A DNA stretch of 62,588 nucleotides from Mariniblastus sp. Lineage in GTDB: Bacteria > Planctomycetota > Planctomycetia > Pirellulales > Pirellulaceae. The first letter of the stretch is position 1. Every line of letters begins with the position of its first letter. Under the pieces are notes generated by a model that worked only from the letters and a program-made list of their open reading frames with translations, had not been told where the DNA came from and made no database searches. Of this stretch, positions 1 to 9,204 are shown piece after piece. A program made the translations under genes and the position numbers. Location of the stretch: positions 1 through 62,588 of the forward strand of contig JAKVBG010000015.1 of NCBI GenBank assembly GCA_022447605.1, read 5' to 3'.

Positions 1-1275
1 GGAGCAGCCGCCGCGGCAAAACGCATGCATCATCAGATGCTGCAGAAAAACGTCGACAGCCGATTTCTTTATCACCAGGCCGAACGACCCTTCCATGACG
101 GCCCGACGTTCCACCAGATCGAGTTCCCCAAACAGGAACGGTCTGCCTGGCTGGAACCGGTCAACCGGCGTCTGGAAAAGAACCGCCGGAAGAAGATTTA
201 CCGCAGCTACGATCGTCACCTGGCCAGCCGGGACACGAACCTCGAGCTGTTTTCCATGGCGGAGTTGGTCGAGCGAACCCCGTTTGACTGGCAGCAACAC
301 CCCGCCGACATCCTGCAACTTCACTGGGTATCATTTTTCATTGACTACCCCTCTTTTTTCAACTCCCTGCCCAAGCAGACACCCATCGTCTGGACCCTCC
401 ATGACATGAACCCGCTGACGGGAGGCTGCCATTATCACGCTGGCTGCCAGCAATTCCGATCCGGTTGTGGCAACTGCCCCCAACTGGTCGATCCTCAGCC
501 TAACGACCTGTCAGCCGTGGCGTTTCGGACCAAGCAGAAAGCCCTCAGCAAACAGAATATGACGGTCATTACGCCGAGCCGCTGGCTGGGAGACCTGGCC
601 CGACAGAGTCCCATCTGGCCGGAATCCACCCGCTTCCACGTGATCCGATATGGGCTGGACCTGGAACAGTTCAAGGTGCTCGACAAGCAACAGGCACGGC
701 AACAATTAGGTTTGCACAGCGACGCCGTCCTGATCGGTTTTGGTGCCGAAGACATCAACAACCGCCGCAAAGGTTTTCAGCACCTGCTACCTGCGCTGGA
801 ACAACTGAAAACCAATCGAGCCGTCGAATGCCTGGTATTCGGATCGGGCGAGATCCCGGATGGTTTCCCGGCACTACCTCCCGTCCATTCCTTCGGCTAC
901 CTCGACTCACCGGAAAAACAGGTGCAATTCTATTCCGCCTGCGACCTGGTTGTGGTTCCGTCCGAAGAAGACAATCAACCCCAGGTGGGACTGGAAGCGA
1001 TGGCGTGCGGCACACCGGTGATCGGTTTCGATACGGGCGGTATTGCCGAATACGTGCTGCCTGGTGAAACGGGGCAACTGGCCGAACTTGGCAATGTAGC
1101 TGAGCTGTCGCATCAGATCGCCTGCCTGGTGGACGGGGCCGAGCTCCGCCAGCAGATGGGCAGAAACGCAAGGCAGATGATGGACGACGAGTTTGAAGTG
1201 GCCACCCAAACTGAAAAATACCTGGACGTCTACCGGGAGCTGATCGATCAACCGGCACTCCTGGCCGCCAGCTGA
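1..1275 (+). CDS. GT-B glycosyltransferase (family 4-like), 5' truncated by window edge
   Basis: This should transfer a sugar from a nucleotide donor, probably in polysaccharide or lipid glycan assembly. The C-terminal half carries the retaining GT-B signature: a stretch with PSEEDNQPQVGLEAMACGTP (about 310-330 residues in), where a Glu-x7-Glu pair binds the donor, followed by a DTGGIAEYV segment. The first ATG is at 25, but the same frame is open back to base 1 and reads GAAAAAKRMHHQML. That resembles the usual N-terminal GGAARAAxRLH motif of this family, so the true start lies upstream of the window and ATG 25 is internal. It converges on trkA, with 27 bases between the two stops. The acceptor cannot be predicted. 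Confidence 0.85.
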   Translation, partial: GAAAAAKRMHHQMLQKNVDSRFLYHQAERPFHDGPTFHQIEFPKQERSAWLEPVNRRLEKNRRKKIYRSYDRHLASRDTNLELFSMAELVERTPFDWQQHPADILQLHWVSFFIDYPSFFNSLPKQTPIVWTLHDMNPLTGGCHYHAGCQQFRSGCGNCPQLVDPQPNDLSAVAFRTKQKALSKQNMTVITPSRWLGDLARQSPIWPESTRFHVIRYGLDLEQFKVLDKQQARQQLGLHSDAVLIGFGAEDINNRRKGFQHLLPALEQLKTNRAVECLVFGSGEIPDGFPALPPVHSFGYLDSPEKQVQFYSACDLVVVPSEEDNQPQVGLEAMACGTPVIGFDTGGIAEYVLPGETGQLAELGNVAELSHQIACLVDGAELRQQMGRNARQMMDDEFEVATQTEKYLDVYRELIDQPALLAAS

Positions 1276-1280
1276 CGCCC

Positions 1281-1301
1281 AGGCCCCCTTTACCGCGGGG
1301 C
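1281..1301. terminator. Short GC-rich hairpin between convergent genes
   Basis: GCCCC (1283-1287) can pair with GGGGC (1297-1301) across a 9-base loop, exactly between the converging stops of the glycosyltransferase and trkA. No T-tract follows on either strand, so a terminator role is only suggested by position. Confidence 0.3.
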
Positions 1302-1302
1302 T

Positions 1303-2649
1303 CTATTCCGGCTGAAAACGGGCCAGAGCGGCGTCGACGACGTCATCTTCGACCAGGATCACTACGTGGTCACGGGCCTGGAAAACATCCTGGGCTGAGG
1401 GCACGCGGATGTAACTGTTGTTCATGATCAACACGGCGAGGCACCGTTTGGGCAGGTCCGCCTCGGCCAACTTCATCCCGCAAACAGGGGCAGACTCCTC
1501 CACCTCCAGTTCGATAATGTTGACCAAACCGATCGGTAACTTCGCGCGGGAAACGACAATCCCCTCGGTCAGGAAGGAGAGCACGCGTTTGGCCATCACA
1601 TCCCTCTGGCTCACCGCCAGGTCGATCCCTAGTTTCTCGACAATGTTGGTGTAATCGGCACGCTCCATCACACAGAGAACCTGCTTGGCCCCCAGTTCTT
1701 TCGCCTCGACGGCCAACATCAGGTTGTCTTCATCATCGCCCGTACAGGCGGCAAACACATCCGCATTACCAACCCGCTCTTCTTCCAGGTTTTCACGGAC
1801 CGCCGCATCGCACTCGATCACGCTGGCCGATTCGAGGTCCCTGGCCAATCGCTGGCCTCGGTCATGGTCAGCTTCGAGGATCGTGATCTTGTAATTTTCA
1901 TGTTCCAACAGCCGGGCCAGCAGGAACCCCGTTTCGCCACCCCCGGCAATCACCACCCGCCCCTTCTTGCCTGTCGTCACGTGGAACAGGTTATTGACCA
2001 GCTTGTTGTCCTCGGGGCGACTGAACACGATCACCTTGTCACCGACCTGAAGTTGATCGGTGGCCGAGGCAATCCACATCAGGTTTTGCCTCTGGATGGT
2101 GCCAATCCTGAGCTTGGAAGGCAGACCGAGTTCGGCGATCGTCGATTCGGTAATGGAGCTCTCTTTGCCGATCGTGATTTCGTTGACGGCCAAGCCCCCT
2201 CGGGCAAACTGTTCGACCACCACGCTGCTCGGGTCGCGAACCGCCCTGGCCAGGGCCATGGCGGTCAGGTTTTCCAGACTCATGACCCGGTCAATCTGGA
2301 AATGTTCCTGATAGTCAAAGGTACTCAGATCGCGAAACACGGGTGCGTAAACCCGGGCGATACTGCGGCGACACCCCATCGCCTTGGCCAGGCTGGCCGC
2401 CACGATATTGGTCTCGTCACTGCCAGTGACCGCCAGACAGACATCGGCCGTGGAGATACCGGCCTGGAACAGGACACTGGACTGCGAAGCGGATCCATTG
2501 AGAACTCGGATGTCCAGTTTTTCATTGAGGGCGGCCGTCTGCTTCGGGTCGATGTCGACCACCGTCACACTATCTTCCCGCTGACAGAGCAATTCGGCGA
2601 TCGATGTTCCGACCGTCCCCGCTCCCAGTACCACCACATTCACGCCCAA
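1303..2649 (-). CDS. trkA: Trk potassium uptake regulatory protein TrkA
   Basis: TrkA is the cytoplasmic NAD-binding subunit that gates Trk/Ktr-type potassium transporters. The 448 residues match the usual length of the two-repeat form. The N-terminal Rossmann fold starts VVVLGAGTVGTSIAELL (residues 4-20) and ends its beta-alpha-beta with the acidic VVDID. A second one starts VVIAGGGETGFLLARLLE near residue 232. Each is followed by a TrkA-C (RCK-C) domain, the last ending in a typical DHVVILVE strand. The start is the only sensible ATG, with the glycine motif placed normally. No TrkH/TrkG membrane partner is seen nearby, so the transporter must be encoded elsewhere. Confidence 0.93.
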   Translation of the reverse strand: MGVNVVVLGAGTVGTSIAELLCQREDSVTVVDIDPKQTAALNEKLDIRVLNGSASQSSVLFQAGISTADVCLAVTGSDETNIVAASLAKAMGCRRSIARVYAPVFRDLSTFDYQEHFQIDRVMSLENLTAMALARAVRDPSSVVVEQFARGGLAVNEITIGKESSITESTIAELGLPSKLRIGTIQRQNLMWIASATDQLQVGDKVIVFSRPEDNKLVNNLFHVTTGKKGRVVIAGGGETGFLLARLLEHENYKITILEADHDRGQRLARDLESASVIECDAAVRENLEEERVGNADVFAACTGDDEDNLMLAVEAKELGAKQVLCVMERADYTNIVEKLGIDLAVSQRDVMAKRVLSFLTEGIVVSRAKLPIGLVNIIELEVEESAPVCGMKLAEADLPKRCLAVLIMNNSYIRVPSAQDVFQARDHVVILVEDDVVDAALARFQPE

Positions 2650-2734
2650 GTCTCCCGTTTCGTATCCCCAGCAGACCTTATCTTATCCCATCCGTGACAA
2701 TTGTCACGTCACCCTACTCGCCTGCGGTCCAGCC

Positions 2735-2766
2735 AAAAAAAAACTGCCCCGCGACAGGGGGCAGTT
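2735..2766 (-). terminator. Rho-independent terminator of the 2793-4706 gene
   Basis: Read on the minus strand, a 9-bp stem (2758-2766 pairing with 2742-2750, AACTGCCCC/GGGGCAGTT) with a 7-base loop is followed by a run of nine T (the A-run at 2735-2743). It lies just past the stop of the exported protein gene. Confidence 0.85.
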
Positions 2767-2792
2767 GGCAGTTGGCTGATTTTACCTGAAAC

Positions 2793-4706
2793 CTATTCGT
2801 CCGACTCGACCGGGAGATCCTCGGACCTGAGGGTGAAGGCCAGAAAATGGTAGCCGGTCTCATCATCGGTGATGAACGCGCCTTGCGGCGGGAAATAACC
2901 TTTGACCTCCTCGAAATCGGGCAGCGGGTTGTCATCCATCGCCCGTTTCATGCCCGCCACAAACGGGTTGTCCAAGGCGGCTTCATCCATCATGTCCCGC
3001 GTATCCTCGGATTGGGCGATTTCCATCCACATTTTGATCTGCTCCGCAGGTCGACTGTAAAACAGTGCCGCGGGCATGTCCGTCCCGAGCAATCGGGTCA
3101 TCTTGTTGGTAACCATGCGGAACATCTCGTCATCGGCCATCGCCAACTCATCTCCCCGGTCGGTATCCACCACACGTTTCAGGGCCTCCACACTGTCACA
3201 GATCACCAGTTGGTCATTGAGCAGCATGAAACATCCTTGAGTGGCCCGAATCTCCATCGACATACCACCACCTCGTTCCAACCTCCGCTCCTCTCTCCGC
3301 TCCATGCGGTCGTTAATCGAAGAATCCGATTGCCTCCAGTAAATCTGCCCCTGGTAATCATCTTCTACGATGTCATCCTCACCCACATCTTCGCGGATTC
3401 GTTCGACAAATAGGTCGATCATCTCTTCCATCTGGGCTGGGTCGCTCACCTCCACCGAAAAGATATTGGCCGTGCTATTGATACGCGCCGGCTCGACGTT
3501 CCACTGGGCGTAAGTTACCCGCCCGGTCAACTGGTCAATGATGTCGGCTTTCAGATCGATGCCGAGTTCATCGTTAAATCGACTTTGGACGCTTTCCTGG
3601 AAATTACCCTCGCTGCTAAACGCGTCAACAATCTTCTCCAGCTCGGCGTACATCGTCTGCACATCCCAGCTGGTCGTCATGTAGTTGACCGTGTCATACG
3701 GCACCCAGGACTGCGGCTGGTAATCAGCGGGTTTGAGCGCCAGCATTTCAAACAGCCCCTTGCGCGGATTGGCCAACAAGATATGGCCATGGAACACCGA
3801 CTCAAAATCCTGTTCCCCGAACAGCGTACTCCCCCCGACGGCCAGCAGACCATCGAGACCGAGGATCGGCAGGAAGTTCAGAGCGGCCTGGGCGGCAAAG
3901 TTCCCCCGCGTCGTCCCACGGGCAAACTCGATCGGGTCAAAAAAGAGACGCAATTCGGGCGGTGATTCCTTGGTACCACGACAACGGTTCATGATGGTAA
4001 CGAACTTCCGGTTCTCGGCCAGCGTCCGCACGCCGTCCACCGGCCGCTCGTTCCAACGCTCCCAGACATCCTTCAGCACCTGTTCATTGTTGGATCCGAC
4101 CAAGGTCCCGTCCTTGCGGAACATGTATAACGGATCGTCCTGGGTGTTGACGGTTTCAAATACAATCTCATCCGTCTCTTCTTCCACGATGGCATCCCCT
4201 TCCAAGCCTTCCTGGAATGCCTGCTCTTCCACGAATTCCTTGAAGCGGTCAACCGCCTTGACGACCGCTTCGTTCTCGGGATCCATATCGATCAGGAAAA
4301 CGATGGCCGGCTCCTGCCGCTTGGGCGCGACGAGGGCGAAACACAATTCCCCGGACGGCAGCGACTGGATCTCTTCCATGCTCAGACCGACAAATTCTTC
4401 CACGTTGGAATAAGCATCCATGCCCTGCAGGTACATCTCGGAAACGAGGGGGCTGATCCGTTCGTCGGACAGCATCTGGCCAAAATTAGAGTCCGTCATC
4501 TTTTCGATCAGGTCCCGAACATCCTCGATCTGGACATAGAGGACCGTGTTTTCCGGCAACAGGTCCTCGGTCTTGGGGCGCGTTTCCGTTTGCCCCACCG
4601 CAACCGGTGCAGCCAGGACCAGGATCAACAAGGAGGACAACAGCCACTGCCCACGTCTTGGAACGTGTGGGGTCGCCACGGGGCCTGTTTGAAAAAGTCT
4701 CTTCAT
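2793..4706 (-). CDS. Exported protein of unknown function (DUF3352-like)
   Basis: I do not recognise a characterised function. The chosen ATG at 4706 has GGAAAG about 6 bases upstream and gives a 637-residue protein with a classic signal peptide (basic MKRLF start, then a hydrophobic LLSSLLILVLAAPVAVG before a Q-T-E cleavage region). The start 52 codons further upstream would bury this signal. The mature protein begins with LLPENTVLYVQIEDVRDL, the pattern of large planctomycete secreted proteins related to DUF3352 (a folded periplasmic domain that 'measures' a per-protein quantity). It is acidic and has no catalytic motif I can name. It is followed by a strong terminator and appears monocistronic. 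Confidence 0.7.
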   Translation of the reverse strand: MKRLFQTGPVATPHVPRRGQWLLSSLLILVLAAPVAVGQTETRPKTEDLLPENTVLYVQIEDVRDLIEKMTDSNFGQMLSDERISPLVSEMYLQGMDAYSNVEEFVGLSMEEIQSLPSGELCFALVAPKRQEPAIVFLIDMDPENEAVVKAVDRFKEFVEEQAFQEGLEGDAIVEEETDEIVFETVNTQDDPLYMFRKDGTLVGSNNEQVLKDVWERWNERPVDGVRTLAENRKFVTIMNRCRGTKESPPELRLFFDPIEFARGTTRGNFAAQAALNFLPILGLDGLLAVGGSTLFGEQDFESVFHGHILLANPRKGLFEMLALKPADYQPQSWVPYDTVNYMTTSWDVQTMYAELEKIVDAFSSEGNFQESVQSRFNDELGIDLKADIIDQLTGRVTYAQWNVEPARINSTANIFSVEVSDPAQMEEMIDLFVERIREDVGEDDIVEDDYQGQIYWRQSDSSINDRMERREERRLERGGGMSMEIRATQGCFMLLNDQLVICDSVEALKRVVDTDRGDELAMADDEMFRMVTNKMTRLLGTDMPAALFYSRPAEQIKMWMEIAQSEDTRDMMDEAALDNPFVAGMKRAMDDNPLPDFEEVKGYFPPQGAFITDDETGYHFLAFTLRSEDLPVESDE

Positions 4707-5109
4707 GTCTACTTTCCGGTTTGAACCTGTCGGGAGCTTGAGGTGTACCGCGATCAATCTACAAAATTCTGTGCAGACCGCCAGATGACCACTTAACCCC
4801 GGCCCGGGAAACAAAGTTTCGTAGAAAAACCGAGCCTGCCCAATTCGGTGAAAAGCGGCCAAAATAGTTGAGGTTTCCGGACGTTCCTAACCGGTCTCGT
4901 AAAAATCAGACGCTCCAGGGCCAGCTCTGAATCAGGTTTGCCCGAATATGCGCGTTATGCACGCCTGACCCGGGGAAACCGGGCCTGGAATCGAGGGTTC
5001 AATTGACTCGACCGCCCCAGCGGTCGATGATGGAAATACGGTCTGAACTTTTGTGCAGCTGGCCCCGGAACTGCCCGGAACGATCGGCTCGCCCGTCCTG
5101 GAGAACCCC
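4707..5109. other. 403-base divergent intergenic region
   Basis: No gene is seen. The region separates the divergently transcribed exported protein (minus) and BON-domain gene (plus), so promoters for both should lie here. A small hairpin, CCCGG-GGAAA-CCGGG, is at 4969-4983. The last 15 bases carry a GGAG ribosome-binding site for the BON gene. No clear -35/-10 pair could be chosen. Confidence 0.5.
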
Positions 5110-5805
5110 ATGTTTCGCATACTCTCTCTCTGCTGCCTGACAGTGGCTCTGGCCACCTTCCAATCCACCGCCGTACGTGCTCAGGATACCGGCGGGGAAG
5201 CCAGCTCAGGGGAGACTGGCAGCACCAGTGGCGGGGGTAGTGGTGGTGCGCCGGGAGCTCAAGGCGATATCAATGAGAACCTCAGCCTGGACACCTCAAT
5301 CCCCGAAATTGCCATCCCGGAATTTGAAGACAATCGCAACCAGGGGTTTGTCGGGGCGACCAGTGCCAACGTCGTTGAGTTTGGCTTCGTGGGCGGTCTC
5401 TCCGAATTTGCCGGCGGTTCCTCAGAGGGGTCTTTTGGTGGGGACACCAATTCGATCAGCGGTTCCGGTGGTGGCGGCCGCGGTGGCAATGCCGGTTTCG
5501 CGGGTGGCGGTACCGCCAATGGTTTCCAAGTCGTACGGCCAAAATTCATCCGCACCCGGTTGCGTGTCAATTTTGAAGCGCCCGTCGTCCCCAACGAATA
5601 TATATCCAACCAGTTGAGCATCCGAATGAATCGTTTGCCGGGTGTCGGCGGTGACCAAGGTGTCAATGTCACGGTCAACGAGCGGATCGCCACGATCACC
5701 GGCAGTACCCGCAGCCGGGAAGCCGCCGCTAGGCTCGAACGCCAACTCCGTCTCGAACCCGGAATCTCGCGCGTCGTCAATCAGCTGACGTATCCGGGCC
5801 AGTGA
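5110..5805 (+). CDS. Exported glycine-rich protein with C-terminal BON domain
   Basis: The 231-residue product starts at an ATG preceded by CTGGAG and opens with a signal peptide (MFRILSLCCLTVALATFQST, cleavage near AVRAQD). A long Gly/Ser-rich linker (about residues 30-140) with several GGGG and GSGG runs follows. The last 75 residues look like a BON domain: a strand-helix unit around GVNVTVNERIATITGS, a helix with REAAARLERQLR, then a closing GISRVVNQL. BON domains bind membranes or other envelope proteins (OsmY, secretins), so an envelope role is likely, but the partner is unknown. The gene stands alone, converging on the HTTM gene. Confidence 0.72.
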   Translation: MFRILSLCCLTVALATFQSTAVRAQDTGGEASSGETGSTSGGGSGGAPGAQGDINENLSLDTSIPEIAIPEFEDNRNQGFVGATSANVVEFGFVGGLSEFAGGSSEGSFGGDTNSISGSGGGGRGGNAGFAGGGTANGFQVVRPKFIRTRLRVNFEAPVVPNEYISNQLSIRMNRLPGVGGDQGVNVTVNERIATITGSTRSREAAARLERQLRLEPGISRVVNQLTYPGQ

Positions 5806-5867
5806 ACTATTGGAATCTGGTACCACCTAGAATCGCTGGGCTGCCATCCAGACCTTTCGCAGATCGA

Positions 5868-7394
5868 TCAAAACGGCAGGTCGCCATTCTGCTTCAGCAT
5901 CTGATCAAACAGGCTGCCCGGCTCCGACTGTTCGGATTTGAAACTCCCCCAAATCAGGCTGACCCGGTTCATTTCATTGTAATCCGGCCCAATCTCTTCC
6001 ATGTAGCAGACCAGCCGAAGTGAGACGACCTGTTGTTCCGGTCCGTGGCGTTCATTCCACTGCCTGACCCAGTAATCGGCCAACGGCTGACGCAGGAACT
6101 CCAGCTTCGAAGAGACCAGGTTGCGATGAATTTTACGCCAATGAAACGTGGGAAAAATCTCTCGGATCGACTCGGGACGCTGCGAGGTGATTTCACCCCC
6201 GGTCAACAGGTCCAACCGGGTACCATCTTTTAAATCAGCTTCGTAGACGAACCACGGATTGTGGTCGGGCGGCTTATCAAACATCTGAAAATGCTGGTCC
6301 ATGCCACAACCGAAAACAACCCTTTGGATAGCGGAAATTTGCAACCGGTGGGTGGTCGGGTGCTTAATGTTCCCCACGTTCCAGACAACCGTCAGGATCA
6401 GCAGCAGGATGCAGATCAACCGAGTCAAACGGCCGACGGTGGAGAGTTCAATCCAGCTGGCAAACCGACGGGGCGCTGGCTCGGCGTTGCCGGGCCATAC
6501 ATATCCGGGCAACAGGGCGAGCCAGGGCAGGAGACAGATGACCGGAAACAACCCGATGCTCATGGCCATGGCAATACCGATATGAAAACTGGCGAAGACG
6601 ACAATGTTAATCCAGCGAAACCAGTCGTTCTTCCAGGGAACCAGCAATGTCCAAATCCAGGCGACTTCAAAGAACAGGGTCAACCAGGATGTCAGCTTGA
6701 GCAAGAAAGGGTATTCCAACAGCGCCCGACCGAAGGGGGTAATGTAAATATCCAGTCGCAGTACGTACCACATCGCATCGCCCTGAAACCAGACTTCGTT
6801 CAGTTTCGAGATGCCGGTAAAAAAATACATGGTGATGATCTGGAAGATCAGACCGGCCGTGGCCAGTGTCACCACCGGCGTTAGTTGGTTGGCGACCTTT
6901 CTCCCCGACCGCCAGGCATCCCAGGACCAGACCTGCCCCAGCGGCAGAAAGATCGCCCAAAGCAACAACGTTTTGAAGTACAAATCCCCCGAGGTCATTA
7001 CTAACGGATTGCGGTAATGCAGGGAGACCAGGAGAATGAACAGGCCGACCGTCACGACCCGTGTCCAGCAGCCGAGCACCAACAGCGCGGCCAGCAGACC
7101 GGTCACCACGAACAGGGTTGTCGCGAACTCCGGTGTCCCGGAGATCCAGTAGAGCGACCAGAACATCGAGCTCCAGGCTGGCCCGACCAGCGACTCGAGG
7201 TAGTCAAAGGACATCTGGCGGGTGAAGAATCCCTCGTCGGTGTACATTTCCCGTAAAGTCGACCAGCGAAAGATCAGGTCCGCGATCAGGGTCAGCCCCC
7301 AGGCGATTCGAAAAACGGCCAGCGACCGCAAATCGAGAGAAAACATGCGGCCTGGCAAGGTGGAATTGACGGCGGAAGATTGATCCTGATTCAT
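5868..7394 (-). CDS. HTTM-domain membrane protein (vitamin-K-carboxylase-like)
   Basis: The 508-residue protein has at least seven hydrophobic segments over its first 330 residues (for example LFVVTGLLAALLVLGCW and FPVICLLPWLALLPGYVW) and a soluble C-terminal part. The N-terminal LRSLAVFRIAWGLTLIADLIFR followed by MYTDEGFFTR, and the GDLYFKTLLLWAIFLPLG segment, are typical of HTTM (horizontally transferred transmembrane) proteins, a group related to gamma-glutamyl carboxylase. The substrate of bacterial HTTM proteins is unknown. Start ATG 7394 (MNQDQSS) was preferred over an upstream ATG at 7466 because it leaves a normal short N-terminus; either is possible. Confidence 0.8.
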   Translation of the reverse strand: MNQDQSSAVNSTLPGRMFSLDLRSLAVFRIAWGLTLIADLIFRWSTLREMYTDEGFFTRQMSFDYLESLVGPAWSSMFWSLYWISGTPEFATTLFVVTGLLAALLVLGCWTRVVTVGLFILLVSLHYRNPLVMTSGDLYFKTLLLWAIFLPLGQVWSWDAWRSGRKVANQLTPVVTLATAGLIFQIITMYFFTGISKLNEVWFQGDAMWYVLRLDIYITPFGRALLEYPFLLKLTSWLTLFFEVAWIWTLLVPWKNDWFRWINIVVFASFHIGIAMAMSIGLFPVICLLPWLALLPGYVWPGNAEPAPRRFASWIELSTVGRLTRLICILLLILTVVWNVGNIKHPTTHRLQISAIQRVVFGCGMDQHFQMFDKPPDHNPWFVYEADLKDGTRLDLLTGGEITSQRPESIREIFPTFHWRKIHRNLVSSKLEFLRQPLADYWVRQWNERHGPEQQVVSLRLVCYMEEIGPDYNEMNRVSLIWGSFKSEQSEPGSLFDQMLKQNGDLPF

Positions 7395-7513
7395 CCTGTC
7401 CCGCTTCAGCAGACAACCGTGGGGTTCTGGTACCTCCCTTATTATCGGCCAATCGCCGAAGTTCACGTTGTTGAAAAACAGAAATTATCAGGCAAATCGG
7501 CTGGCAAAAAGAC

Positions 7514-7771
7514 GTGGATTCAAAACAGGACCGAAATTCGATTCTGAAACTTGCACGCACGGTCGGTGGCACCCTCAGCGGTCAGTATGACGGACTGGAT
7601 GAGGGCGACCTGGTCGGCAACTTTGGTGGCCAGGACCTGTTTATCGGCTACAGCTACGGCGGTGAATTTACTGGCGTCTTGCTATACACCAATGCCGTTC
7701 CCGAACCAACGACCATGCTGATCTGGTCGATGCTGGCCGGGCTGGGGATGACGGTCAGACGACGACGGTAG
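7514..7771 (+). pseudogene. Remnant of a PEP-CTERM surface protein (C-terminal end only)
   Basis: An 85-codon frame from a GTG encodes only the tail of a much larger secreted protein. It has a beta-strand repeat unit ending GGTLSGQYDGLDEGDLV and FGGQDLFIGYSYGGEFTG, as found at the end of autotransporter-repeat or VCBS-like proteins. This is followed by a PEP-CTERM sorting tail (VPEPTTMLIWSMLAGLGMT and a final RRRR). No signal peptide or upstream coding sequence exists: the HTTM start is only 120 bases away. It is therefore probably a deletion remnant. A short expressed protein is possible but would lack an export signal. Confidence 0.6.
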
Positions 7772-7853
7772 GCAAATGCCGGATGCCCAAAACGGGCGAC
7801 GGCAAACTGAACAGAACGGATCGCACCCGGCCATCACCCGGCCATCACCTCGC

Positions 7854-8897
7854 TCAACGTGGGACCCGCACCAGGCCCGGAGCAATATCGAGATCGAGCG
7901 ATTCGAACAGGCCGGCCCGGTAACGCTCGATGGCGATCGCACCCATGACCGCATTGTCGGTGCAGAGTTTCAGGGGGGCAATATGCAGCCTGACCTGGGC
8001 CTCCTGGCACGCCTGCTCGAGTTGCTGTCGGAACCGGCGGTTGGCCGCCACACCCCCTCCTACGCAGAGCTGTGTCAAACCGGTTTGCCGCAGCGCCTGC
8101 ATCGCCTTACTGACCAGGCAATCGACCACGGCAGCCTGGAAACTGGCCGCCAGATCGGCGACCTGCCTCGAATCGAGAACCACCCCTTCCAGGCTTGTCT
8201 TACCGGGACCGGCGATCGCATAGCGAACCGCGGTCTTCAAACCGCTGAAACTGAAATCGAGTCGCTCTTCATGGATAAAGCTGCGGGGAAACGACCAGGC
8301 GGTCTCGTCACCGTTCTCGGCAACGCGGGAGACCTCCGGCCCACCGGGGTAGCCCAGGCCCAACATCGCGGCAACTTTGTCAAAGGCCTCGCCGGCCGCA
8401 TCGTCAATCGTGCCGCCCAGATAGTGGGCGTGGATCGCATCATCAAAGCGGTAAAGATGGCTGTGGCCCCCGCTGACAATCATGCCGATTGAGGGATAAA
8501 TGGGGTCACTCGTATCGAGTTGGCAGGCGTAAATATGGGCCTGCAGATGATTGACGGCGATCAGAGGCTTCTCCAGTGCCAGACAGAGTGATTTGGCCGC
8601 CATCAGGCCGACCATCAACGACCCGGACAAGCCGGGCGTATTGGCCACGGCGACCGCATCCAGCTCCGCCAGTCCGATCCCTGCCTGCTCCACCGTTCGG
8701 TGGATAACCGGCAAAATCCGCTCCACATGGGCCCTGGCTGCAATTTCGGGGACGACTCCCTTGAACTCGAGGTGCAGCTCTGTTTGCGAGGCGACAACGC
8801 TGCCCAGCACATCGACGGGGGAGCCTGCCGAATCGCCCGATGCGACGATCGCGGCGGCAGTTTCATCACAAGTCGTTTCCAGGGCGAGGATTTTCAT
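7854..8897 (-). CDS. tsaD: tRNA N6-adenosine threonylcarbamoyltransferase TsaD
   Basis: TsaD transfers the threonylcarbamoyl group from TC-AMP to A37 of ANN-decoding tRNAs, working with TsaB and TsaE in the cytoplasm. The start at 8897 gives MKILALETTCDETAAAIV, the conserved ASKHA N-terminus. The metal-binding H-x3-H type motif appears as HVERILPVIH around residue 105, and the VSGGHSHLYRF, GEAFDKVAAMLGLGYPGGP and GGVAANRRFRQQL motifs follow in order. At 347 residues the length is normal. An upstream ATG at 8924 would add nine non-conserved residues. The gene is divergent from the secretin-like gene at 9205. Confidence 0.95.
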   Translation of the reverse strand: MKILALETTCDETAAAIVASGDSAGSPVDVLGSVVASQTELHLEFKGVVPEIAARAHVERILPVIHRTVEQAGIGLAELDAVAVANTPGLSGSLMVGLMAAKSLCLALEKPLIAVNHLQAHIYACQLDTSDPIYPSIGMIVSGGHSHLYRFDDAIHAHYLGGTIDDAAGEAFDKVAAMLGLGYPGGPEVSRVAENGDETAWSFPRSFIHEERLDFSFSGLKTAVRYAIAGPGKTSLEGVVLDSRQVADLAASFQAAVVDCLVSKAMQALRQTGLTQLCVGGGVAANRRFRQQLEQACQEAQVRLHIAPLKLCTDNAVMGAIAIERYRAGLFESLDLDIAPGLVRVPR

Positions 8898-9204
8898 GAA
8901 ATTCCACAAACTGTCGCAAAACACGAAACATTTTCAGCCATTTCGAGTTAAATAATAAGGATTCTGCTACCTTCCGTCGATGCGGTAACCGCCAGACAAT
9001 TCGGACCGCAGGAAATTGTCCCCGTCGCACTGGTCCGATTGGATCGATTATCGGGTGGGGCTGGCAGGCAGTCGCCATGTTTATCGGCAATTCCGGGGCT
9101 CAACAGGCTCGATTTACCGTTTTTCATCGGTGCTTTGAACTAAATTTTCCCGGTTGAATTTTAATAGATAGATATCACCCTCTTTCGCGCCAGAGATCAC
9201 CAGA
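8898..9204. other. 307-base divergent intergenic region
   Basis: No gene is seen. The region separates tsaD (minus) from the secretin-like gene (plus). Two AT-rich stretches (near 8920-8960 and 9130-9175, the latter with several TAGATA-type steps) are plausible promoter positions, but no convincing -35/-10 pair could be defined. Confidence 0.4.
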
